The notes under the pieces were generated by a model. It saw nothing but the letters and a program-made list of their open reading frames with translations. It had not been told where the DNA came from and made no database searches. Both the position numbers and the translations under genes were made by a program. Below are positions 1 to 4,622 of a DNA stretch of 6,993 bases, piece by piece; the stretch's first letter is position 1, and each line of letters starts with the position of its first letter. Source of the DNA: an uncultured Aliiroseovarius sp. (GTDB taxonomy: Bacteria; Pseudomonadota; Alphaproteobacteria; Rhodobacterales; Rhodobacteraceae); contig CALJDH010000269.1 of the NCBI GenBank assembly GCA_938023895.1, positions 1-6,993 of the forward strand. The letters are read 5' to 3'.

Positions 1-38
1 ACCTGTCCGATTTCTTCAATGTAAAGTGACTTAACATC

Positions 39-68
39 TTGACGTTGGGCTGCGCAGACCCGACATAT
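39..68 (+). promoter_or_regulatory. Weak candidate sigma-70 promoter for the nitroreductase operon
   Basis: TTGACG at 39-44 matches five of six bases of the -35 consensus. An AT-rich ACATAT lies at 63-68, 18 bases downstream, as a poor -10 element. It is the only reasonable promoter-like pair in the 128 bases before the first gene, and its distance to the start codon at 129 would leave a leader of roughly 55 bases. The -10 match is weak, so this is a guess rather than a firm call. Confidence 0.25.
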
Positions 69-116
69 CCCCCAAGCCAGCCGCGTCCCGCGGCCAAGCA
101 AGATATTGCTCTGACC

Positions 117-121
117 AAGGA
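117..121 (+). promoter_or_regulatory. Ribosome binding site that fixes the nitroreductase start
   Basis: AAGGA at 117-121 sits seven bases before the ATG at 129. The reading frame stays open upstream to a TTG at 39, but that codon has no such site and the upstream residues do not resemble the family, so this site decides the start. Confidence 0.7.
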
Positions 122-128
122 CAAAACG

Positions 129-707
129 ATGCCTGAACGCAACCAAGCGGCGCTTGATTTCCTTCTGACCCGCCGCTCGCGCCCCGCCAAAACCCTGACT
201 GGTCCCGGCCCGGATCGCGACACGCTGACAACCATCCTGACCGCCGCCGCCCGTACGCCGGATCACGGCAAGCTGGAGCCGTGGCGCTTTGTGGTGCTGG
301 AAAAGCCTGCCCTAGCTCGCGCCCACGCGCTGGTGGCCGAGCGCGGTGCTGCGCTGGGTCTTGATCCTGCAAAGATCGAGAAAGAACAGATCGCCTACGA
401 TCGCAGCCCTCTGGCCGTGGTGGTGGTGGCAAGCCCCGTAGATAGCGAGAAGGTGCCAGCGATCGAGCAAACCTATTCTGCCGGTGCTGTCTGTCTGGCG
501 CTCTTGAACGCCGCCTTGGCCTCGGGCTGGGGGGCGAACTGGCTGTCTGGCTGGGCCAGCTTTGACGCGGATTTCACCCGCGATGCGTTTGGCGTGGACA
601 GTCACGAAAGCGTTGCAGGGATCATCCATATCGGCACCGAAACCGTTGCCCCGCCCGAACGCCCGCGCCCGGATCTGGATGCCCTCACAACTTGGATTGA
701 AAGCTAA
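129..707 (+). CDS. YdjA-like nitroreductase family protein (FMN-dependent)
   Basis: A 192-residue protein of the small, single-domain nitroreductase family, close in plan to E. coli YdjA (about 183 residues). Visible family features are the RRS near the N-terminus (15-17), the RTPDHGKLEPWRF block (42-54), the KVPAIEQTYSAGA segment (108-120), the GANWLSG loop (135-141) and the GIIHIGT strand near the C-terminus (164-170), which together build the FMN pocket of a homodimer. Members reduce nitro or quinone-like compounds with NAD(P)H; the physiological substrate of the YdjA branch is not known and cannot be read here. No signal peptide is seen, so it is cytoplasmic. The ATG at 129 is preferred over an in-frame TTG at 39 because of the AAGGA site before it. 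The stop codon overlaps the start of the next gene by one base (TAATG), which implies an operon with coupled translation. Confidence 0.9.
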   Translation: MPERNQAALDFLLTRRSRPAKTLTGPGPDRDTLTTILTAAARTPDHGKLEPWRFVVLEKPALARAHALVAERGAALGLDPAKIEKEQIAYDRSPLAVVVVASPVDSEKVPAIEQTYSAGAVCLALLNAALASGWGANWLSGWASFDADFTRDAFGVDSHESVAGIIHIGTETVAPPERPRPDLDALTTWIES

Positions 708-1393
708 TGTTTGACGACTTTTTCCGCGCCCTCGGTCAACTTAGCGACCCGCGCTTTCGTAATGTACTGCTGAAGGGGCTGGGTCTGACCCTCGGCCTTC
801 TGGCCGCGATCACCTTCGCGATGACGTGGCTTGTGGGCTTTCTGGTCCCCGACACGCTGTCGCTGCCCTTCGTGGGCGAGATCTCGTGGGTCAACGGGCT
901 GGCGTTTTGGGCGTCGGTCCTGCTGATGTTGGTGCTGTCGGTAATCCTGATGGTCCCCGTCGCGGGCGCCTTCACGGGTCTGTTTCTGGACGAAGTCGCC
1001 GACGCGGTCGAAGCCAAGCACTATCCGCATCTGCCGCCCAACCCCGAGACGTCACTCCTGAACGACGTCCGCGAAAGCCTTGGCTTTTTCGGCGTGATTG
1101 TCGGCGTGAACCTGATCGCCCTGATCCTGTTCTTCTTTGTGGGTCCGTTGGCCCCCATCCTGTTCTACGCGGTGAACGGATACCTGCTGGGCCGGGAATA
1201 CTTCACCATGGCCGCCATGCGCCGCATGCCCCGCGCAGACGCGCACGCGCTGCGTCGTCGCCACAATGCGCAGATCTGGTTTGCTGGGTGTTTGATGGCG
1301 GTGCCGCTGTCGGTGCCGTTGGTGAACCTGCTGATCCCCATTCTGGGGGCCGCGAGCTTCACGCATATGTTCCACCGTCTTGCAGGACGCTAG
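707..1393 (+). CDS. EI24 domain (CysZ-like) inner membrane protein
   Basis: A 228-residue integral membrane protein with hydrophobic stretches at about 22-47, 64-92, 127-160 and 189-216. The sequence resembles the EI24 family (PF07264), which contains the sulfate transporter CysZ. Family-like signatures are FLDEVADAVEAKHYPHLPP (93-111), just after the second hydrophobic hairpin, and NGYLLGREYFTMAAMRRM (157-174) after the third. CysZ carries sulfate into the cell for cysteine synthesis, but many alphaproteobacterial EI24 proteins are not next to sulfur genes, and nothing here points to sulfate, so transport of sulfate is only a possibility. The ATG shares its first base with the stop of the nitroreductase and there is no strong ribosome binding site, so translation probably depends on coupling. 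A terminator follows the stop codon by nine bases. Confidence 0.85.
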   Translation: MFDDFFRALGQLSDPRFRNVLLKGLGLTLGLLAAITFAMTWLVGFLVPDTLSLPFVGEISWVNGLAFWASVLLMLVLSVILMVPVAGAFTGLFLDEVADAVEAKHYPHLPPNPETSLLNDVRESLGFFGVIVGVNLIALILFFFVGPLAPILFYAVNGYLLGREYFTMAAMRRMPRADAHALRRRHNAQIWFAGCLMAVPLSVPLVNLLIPILGAASFTHMFHRLAGR

Positions 1394-1402
1394 AACGAAA
1401 TA

Positions 1403-1426
1403 GGGCGCCCGCTGGGCGCCCTTTTC
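1403..1426 (+). terminator. Intrinsic terminator between convergent operons
   Basis: Two copies of GGGCGCCC (1403-1410 and 1414-1421) flank a three-base loop GCT, giving an eight-pair all-GC stem followed by TTTTCTT. It starts nine bases after the EI24 stop codon and is a textbook rho-independent terminator for the plus-strand operon. Its T-tract runs into the stop codon (1427-1429) of the convergent DUF1467 gene. Read on the minus strand the stem is followed by TATTTCG, a weaker U-tract, so it may act in both directions. Confidence 0.87.
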
Positions 1427-1705
1427 TTATCCGCTGGTGTCATCGTAGCGGTCGAACCAGTCGATATCCTCGACCCCGATCCAGCCCGAGATGATGATCC
1501 CCGCGATGATCGCCCAGACGATCGTGCCCGCGATGGTCACGATCAAAAGCGTACGTCCCAGTTTGAAGTTGGCCGGGGCGCCTGCATGGGTGCCGGGCAC
1601 TATCTCGCCCTCGTCGCCTTGGGTACGCAAGCGGATCGGCAGGACCACGAACATGGTCACGAACCAGATTACGACATAAAGGACGGCGGCGGCGGTGATC
1701 GACAT
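1427..1705 (-). CDS. DUF1467 family small membrane protein
   Basis: A 92-residue protein with two predicted membrane helices (about 4-24 and 52-74) joined by a polar, glycine-rich loop carrying LPIRLRTQGDEGEIVPGTHAG (22-42), with KLGRT (48-52) leading into the second helix; this loop is the recognisable signature of the DUF1467 family (PF07330). The C-terminus is acidic and aromatic (GVEDIDWFDRYDDTSG). Function is unknown. Its ATG overlaps the TGA of the methylmalonyl-CoA epimerase gene by one base and it has no clear ribosome binding site of its own, so it is probably translated by coupling. A tight link to the epimerase suggests a shared physiological setting, but no enzymatic role should be assumed. 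The stop codon lies within the T-tract of the terminator of the opposing operon. Confidence 0.88.
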   Translation of the reverse strand: MSITAAAVLYVVIWFVTMFVVLPIRLRTQGDEGEIVPGTHAGAPANFKLGRTLLIVTIAGTIVWAIIAGIIISGWIGVEDIDWFDRYDDTSG

Positions 1706-2109
1706 CAGACTTGTTCCAGTTCCACCAGAGTTCCGGTGAAGTCTTTCGGGTGCAGGAACAGAACCGGCTTGCCGTGGGCGCCGATCTTCGGTTCGCCCGT
1801 GCCCAGAACGCGCGCGCCCGAGGCTTGCAGTTGGTCACGGGCAGCAAGGATGTCGTCAACCTCGTAGCAGATGTGGTGAATGCCACCCGACGGGTTCTTC
1901 TCAAGGAAGCCTGCGATGGGTGAGTTGTCTCCCAGCGGGTAGAGCAGCTCGATCTTGGTGTTGGGAAGCTCGATGAACACGACGGTCACGCCGTGATCGG
2001 GTTCGTCCTGAGGTGCGTTCACTTTGGCACCCAGCGTGTCGCGGTATTGCGCTGCGGCGGCCTCAAGGTCTGGCACGGCGATGGCTACGTGGTTCAGGCG
2101 TCCGATCAT
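1705..2109 (-). CDS. mce: Methylmalonyl-CoA epimerase
   Basis: A 134-residue protein of the vicinal-oxygen-chelate fold, the usual length for this enzyme. It interconverts the (S) and (R) forms of methylmalonyl-CoA, letting propionyl-CoA carboxylase product reach the B12-dependent mutase and succinyl-CoA; in related bacteria the enzyme also works on ethylmalonyl-CoA in the ethylmalonyl-CoA pathway. Expected metal ligands are present: His7 in LNHVAIAVPD, Glu54 in NTKIELLYPLG (Gln in the Propionibacterium enzyme), a His of GGIHHICYEVDD (78 or 79), and Glu130 in GTLVELEQ, which also serves as an active-site acid/base in the family. GEPKIGAHG (105-113) and FLHPKD (118-123) are also typical. The start is supported by GGGAGAG at 2121-2115, five bases before the ATG. 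It is cytoplasmic and co-transcribed with the DUF1467 gene, which it overlaps by one base. Confidence 0.95.
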   Translation of the reverse strand: MIGRLNHVAIAVPDLEAAAAQYRDTLGAKVNAPQDEPDHGVTVVFIELPNTKIELLYPLGDNSPIAGFLEKNPSGGIHHICYEVDDILAARDQLQASGARVLGTGEPKIGAHGKPVLFLHPKDFTGTLVELEQV

Positions 2110-2138
2110 CTTGTCTCTCCCAATTCAAATGCTGTGCT

Positions 2139-2152
2139 GCTTATGCATAAGC
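2139..2152. promoter_or_regulatory. 14-bp perfect palindrome, candidate operator upstream of mce
   Basis: GCTTATGCATAAGC at 2139-2152 is identical to its reverse complement, and two further pairs (2136-2137 with 2154-2155) continue the symmetry across one mismatch. Its centre lies about 36 bases upstream of the mce start codon and it covers the candidate -10 element of that gene, so a dimeric regulator bound here could block transcription. It does not match an operator I recognise with confidence. Confidence 0.4.
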
Positions 2153-2168
2153 GGCCCCTTCAGGGCAA
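2140..2168 (-). promoter_or_regulatory. Candidate promoter for the mce-DUF1467 operon
   Basis: On the minus strand TTGCCC (2168-2163) and CATAAG (2145-2140) are 17 bases apart and each matches four of six consensus bases. A transcript would start near 2133, giving a leader of about 25 bases before the ATG at 2109. Upstream of the -35, two short overlapping dyads (GGCAC-T-GTGCC at 2171-2181 and CTGTG-C-CACAG at 2175-2185) add to the symmetry of the region. Confidence 0.3.
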
Positions 2169-2212
2169 GCGGCACTGTGCCACAGGCGCGGTATGCCGTT
2201 GCGTTTCTGGGG

Positions 2213-2227
2213 TTAACCGGTTGTTAG
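2213..2227 (+). promoter_or_regulatory. CtrA-like box upstream of the response regulator
   Basis: TTAACCGGTTGTTAG at 2213-2227 fits the CtrA consensus TTAA-N7-TTAA at seven of eight fixed bases, and its first half is the preferred TTAACC. It lies about 40 bases before the start codon at 2268, a plausible promoter position. It also contains two overlapping 8-bp palindromes (GGTTAACC at 2211-2218, AACCGGTT at 2215-2222). Chance occurrence cannot be excluded. Confidence 0.4.
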
Positions 2228-2253
2228 GCAGTTTTGCGCCAAGGTGATCCCTG

Positions 2254-2260
2254 AAAGGAG
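2254..2260 (+). promoter_or_regulatory. Strong ribosome binding site that fixes the response regulator start
   Basis: AAAGGAG at 2254-2260 is seven bases before the ATG at 2268. Two other in-frame starts, GTG at 2244 and ATG at 2262, are respectively upstream of this site and only one base after it, so both are unsuitable. Confidence 0.8.
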
Positions 2261-2267
2261 CATGAAG

Positions 2268-2987
2268 ATGAGCGATGAACTGGAAGCCTTCATGATGACC
2301 CAACCGCCGACTGCCGACCGCCCCCTGAACGGGATGACTGTGCTGGTGGTTGAAGACAGCCGATTTGCGTCCGAGGCAATCCGCCTGTTGTGTTTACGCT
2401 CTGGTGCGCGGATCCGTCGGGCCGACAATCTGGCCGCTGCTCATCGACATCTTCGCGTTTATCGGCCGACGGTCGTGATTGTTGATATGGGTCTTCCCGA
2501 TGGATTCGGTGCGGACTTGATTGAAGAGCTTTCAGGCGATGCGATCCGCGTGCCTGTGATCCTTGGGATGAGCGGTGATGCCGGCACCTGTGATGCCGCG
2601 CTTGAGGCTGGTGCAGACGGTTTCCTGGAAAAACCAGTTGAAAGCCTGGCTGCGTTTCAACAAGCAATTCTGAGTGTCTTGCCGCACCAAGAAGGGCCGG
2701 TTGCTCCGCGTTCGCTTCCGAATGATGTGATCGCCCCGGATGCGCTGGCGCTGCAAGACGACCTGTCGCATCTGGCCCAAATCATGCGCGAGGGTGGTGA
2801 CGGTGCGACGCAGGACTACATCGCTCAGTTTCTGGGCGGGCTTGCCTTGTCGGCTCATGATCAAGGGCTTGCTGTCGCGGCCAAGCGTCTTGCATCCGCC
2901 CGGGATGCAGGGCGATCCACGGGGGCAGATATGGCCCATGTGACACATTTGGTTGAGGATCGATTAAGGGAAAGACGACAGCTTTAA
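2268..2987 (+). CDS. Response regulator receiver protein without a DNA-binding domain
   Basis: A 239-residue protein. Residues about 22-138 form a CheY-like receiver domain: VLVVEDS (25-31) with acidic pair Glu29/Asp30, phospho-acceptor Asp73 in VVIVDMGLPDGFG, Ser102 in LGMSGD in place of the switch Thr/Ser, and Lys122 in GFLEKPVES. All key residues are present, so it should be phosphorylated. The last 90 or so residues (about 150-239) look helical and hydrophilic (DDLSHLAQIMREGG, TQDYIAQFLGGLALSAHDQGL) and contain no helix-turn-helix, GGDEF, EAL, phosphatase or kinase motif that I recognise; a degenerate phosphotransfer or dimerisation helical bundle is possible. No cognate histidine kinase is in the window, so it is an orphan here. 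Output is probably by protein-protein contact in the cytoplasm. The start is set by AAAGGAG at 2254-2260, and a CtrA-like box lies upstream. It diverges from mce. Confidence 0.88.
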   Translation: MSDELEAFMMTQPPTADRPLNGMTVLVVEDSRFASEAIRLLCLRSGARIRRADNLAAAHRHLRVYRPTVVIVDMGLPDGFGADLIEELSGDAIRVPVILGMSGDAGTCDAALEAGADGFLEKPVESLAAFQQAILSVLPHQEGPVAPRSLPNDVIAPDALALQDDLSHLAQIMREGGDGATQDYIAQFLGGLALSAHDQGLAVAAKRLASARDAGRSTGADMAHVTHLVEDRLRERRQL

Positions 2988-3017
2988 GCGGATTTATCGA
3001 AAACATCTGGCACGAAA

Positions 3018-3084
3018 TTAACCTCGGCCCTCCTCATTTCCGCCCTTTTTCAGGGGCATTCTGAAATATGAGGAAGGGTATAAG
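3018..3084 (+). promoter_or_regulatory. Possible promoter region of the Flp-like gene
   Basis: TATAAG at 3079-3084 is a good -10 candidate 24 bases before the GTG start, but no convincing -35 lies 16-18 bases upstream. A single CtrA half-site TTAACC at 3018-3023 is present without its partner. Lack of a -35 would suit an activator-dependent promoter, but the half-site is about 60 bases from the -10, which is further than usual. Confidence 0.25.
3028..3078 (+). other. Long imperfect hairpin between response regulator and pilin genes
   Basis: The stretch can fold into about 17 base pairs: CCC (3028-3030) with GGG (3076-3078), TCCTCAT (3031-3037) with ATGAGGA (3068-3074), TTC (3038-3040) with GAA (3063-3065), and GCCC (3042-3045) with GGGC (3054-3057), closing a loop of TTTTTCAG. 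Small bulges separate the blocks. It is not followed by a T-run, so it is a poor rho-independent terminator for the upstream gene; it could be an mRNA processing or stabilising element, or a bound dyad next to the -10 at 3079. Confidence 0.45.
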
Positions 3085-3107
3085 AATCAATTTGCGAGGT
3101 TGATATC

Positions 3108-3290
3108 GTGAAAGACCTGATCAAGAAATTTGCTGATGAAGAGCTGGGGAATGCCGTTATCGACTGGACCGTATTGATTGCGGGCGCGGTCATGATGGTT
3201 ACTGCCGTGGTTCTTGCGGTGGTCGAGCCCAATGCACCCGTGAGTGACGCAACGGGTCAGATCATCGAAACGCAGCCCTTGGCTGGTTAA
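3108..3290 (+). CDS. Flp-like type IVb pilin or pseudopilin, 60 residues
   Basis: A 60-residue protein: a short charged N-terminus (MKDLIKKFADEELG), one hydrophobic helix (about 17-40) and a short polar tail. The segment ELG-NAVIDWTVLIAGAV resembles the Flp class III prepilin signal, where a prepilin peptidase cuts after Gly and an acidic residue plus aromatic follow at +5/+6; here these are Asp19 and Trp20 after Gly14, the GAVTVDWVVL-type variant common in Rhodobacterales instead of the classic Glu-Tyr. This supports a secreted small pilin subunit of Tad/Flp type, or a related membrane peptide. No tad, cpa or prepilin peptidase genes are in the window, so it is an isolated copy. The start is GTG, preceded by GAGGT (3096-3100) at a seven-base gap. 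The stop codon overlaps a perfect CtrA-type box. Confidence 0.75.
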   Translation: MKDLIKKFADEELGNAVIDWTVLIAGAVMMVTAVVLAVVEPNAPVSDATGQIIETQPLAG

Positions 3291-3301
3291 CCCTACCTTA
3301 A
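3287..3301. promoter_or_regulatory. Perfect CtrA-type box overlapping the pilin stop codon
   Basis: TTAACCCTACCTTAA at 3287-3301 matches TTAA-N7-TTAA at all eight fixed bases and contains the favoured TTAACC half. It begins with the last base of the final Gly codon of the Flp-like gene. No gene starts downstream on the plus strand before the convergent DUF1501 gene, so its target is unclear; an antisense or very short RNA, or chance, are the options. Confidence 0.4.
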
Positions 3302-3330
3302 TTTGTAAACGTTCTGTTGTTATGAGTATC

Positions 3331-3355
3331 GGGCGCACTTTTTAAAGGTGCGCCC
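3331..3355. terminator. Hairpin terminator between convergent pilin and DUF1501 genes
   Basis: GGGCGCAC (3331-3338) pairs with GTGCGCCC (3348-3355); three more pairs, one a wobble, can extend the stem into the TTTTTAAAG centre, leaving a small loop. It lies 40 bases after the pilin stop and 18 bases beyond the DUF1501 stop. Neither side has a strong U-run (TATTCGATTC on plus, GATACTC on minus), so termination efficiency is uncertain, but position and symmetry suit a bidirectional terminator. Confidence 0.6.
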
Positions 3356-3373
3356 TATTCGATTCTAGCTTGA

Positions 3374-4609
3374 TTACGCGATGAAGCTGGGAAGCCCGGG
3401 GGAAAGGTCCAGGTCCGGGAAAACAGTGTTCTCGATCTCAGATGGGGTTGCGTGAAACAGCCCCCGCATCGCCGCCGCCGCATAGAGGCGGATATCCGCG
3501 GTCGGCATCAGGTCGCGGCGATTATACAGATCCTCTTCCGCGAGGCCGGGCCAGTCACCGTAAATTTTGCGCCCACGCACAGCACCACCTGCCATGATCA
3601 CGGCGCCGCCTGTTCCATGATCTGTCCCCTTGCTGCCGTTCTGGCGAACCGTTCGCCCGAACTCGGTCATCGCCAGAACAGTGGTCTTGGCCCATATCGG
3701 ACCAAGCTCGGCTTTCAAGGTTATGATCGCATCTTGAAGTGTGCTTAGGGCCCGTTTGAAATTCAACGTCTGAGCCACATGGGTATCCCACCCACCTATC
3801 GAGAACGATGCGATGCGTGTGTCCTGCCGTAGCATCTCGGCGGTGAAGGATGCGATGCCGCGTGTGCCGCGGTGTTCCTTGGCCATCATCATGGCGTCTG
3901 ACATGATGTCATCGGGATCGTCCGGGACGTCATCCGCGTTCGGCTGAAGCCCTGAGCGCAGCACATCGGTCAGGTCCATCGCCTCGCCCAAGGCAGCAGA
4001 GAACAGAGGGTCACCGTCATACACCCGTGCCATCAACAGCCGGGACGCCTCGGACAGGGGCAGGGTCACGTCCGGGGACCACCCGGACGTGGCGGCGCCC
4101 CCACTGAGAATCAGTAAATCTTCGCGCCCCACCGCCAATGCCGTGCGCAATTGTGTGTCGGGCATGGTCTGCACCAACCGGTTCAGCCATCCATCCCGGA
4201 TCGCACCGCCCGCACCAACACCGGCCTCGAGTATATCCTGCCCATCGAAATGGCTGCGCTTGTTGCGATAAGGGGTCGAGACCGCTTGGCCAAACGCCAG
4301 CTCGCCTGCCGTCCAAAGATCGTGGAGTTTGTCCGCCGCCGGGTGCAGGGCATGGAAGTCCGTCAGGGGAAGTTTCGGGTCCGCCGAGGACAGGTTCGGC
4401 CTTAGACCGGCAAACAGGGGATCGCCGACCGGACGCACAAGGTCCAGCCCATCCATGCCACCGCGCAAGACAATCACCACCAAACGATGGTCGCCGGGGG
4501 TGGCGGCCAGGCTGACCGGTGTGACCAGCGGGCTTGCAGCGAGCGAGCAGCCCAGAACGCCTGCGTTCTTCAGAAACGAGCGCCGGGGAAGGGTATTATG
4601 TTTCGTCAT
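3374..4609 (-). CDS. DUF1501 family protein with twin-arginine export signal
   Basis: A 411-residue protein of the DUF1501 family (PF07394), whose fold is related to the alkaline phosphatase/sulfatase superfamily. Signature blocks in order: RGGMDGLD (49-56), RSHFDGQDILE (118-128), GGWDTH (272-277), MTEFGRT (314-320), GTDHG (328-332) and YGDWPG (350-355); the conserved Asp and His residues could hold metal, by analogy with the superfamily. The N-terminus LPRRSFLKNAGVLGCSLAASPLV is a Tat signal (RRSFLK, 9-14, then a hydrophobic stretch) with likely cleavage near Ala35/Ala36, so the protein is exported folded to the periplasm. Enzymatic function is not established. AAGGAG at 4621-4616, six bases before the ATG, supports the start. 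It follows the DUF1800 gene by 13 bases, the usual partner, and the two are almost certainly one operon. Confidence 0.92.
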   Translation of the reverse strand: MTKHNTLPRRSFLKNAGVLGCSLAASPLVTPVSLAATPGDHRLVVIVLRGGMDGLDLVRPVGDPLFAGLRPNLSSADPKLPLTDFHALHPAADKLHDLWTAGELAFGQAVSTPYRNKRSHFDGQDILEAGVGAGGAIRDGWLNRLVQTMPDTQLRTALAVGREDLLILSGGAATSGWSPDVTLPLSEASRLLMARVYDGDPLFSAALGEAMDLTDVLRSGLQPNADDVPDDPDDIMSDAMMMAKEHRGTRGIASFTAEMLRQDTRIASFSIGGWDTHVAQTLNFKRALSTLQDAIITLKAELGPIWAKTTVLAMTEFGRTVRQNGSKGTDHGTGGAVIMAGGAVRGRKIYGDWPGLAEEDLYNRRDLMPTADIRLYAAAAMRGLFHATPSEIENTVFPDLDLSPGLPSFIA

Positions 4610-4622
4610 GACGATCTCCTTC

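Noticed and set aside
39..128. N-terminal extension of the nitroreductase from a TTG codon
   Set aside because: The extra 30 residues do not resemble the family, TTG has no ribosome binding site, and AAGGA sits correctly before the ATG at 129.
415..430. Short GTG-rich repeat (GTGGTGGTGGTGG)
   Set aside because: It encodes a run of valines in a core beta strand of the nitroreductase and is explained by codon bias.
826..1494. 222-codon open frame overlapping the EI24 gene in another frame
   Set aside because: Composition is dominated by Arg, Pro and Gly, typical of an out-of-frame reading of a GC-rich gene, and it runs through the terminator at 1403-1426.
2244..2267. Earlier starts (GTG 2244, ATG 2262) for the response regulator
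   Set aside because: The strong AAAGGAG at 2254-2260 is placed for the ATG at 2268 only.
2891..2909. Seven-base inverted repeat TGCATCC / GGATGCA
   Set aside because: It is inside the response regulator coding region with no T-run and no position suggesting regulation; likely chance.
1403..3355. Similar GGGCGC/GCGCCC stems at 1403-1421 and 3331-3355 as a dispersed repeat family
   Set aside because: Only the short GC stem is shared, loops and flanks differ, and GC-rich terminator stems often look alike.
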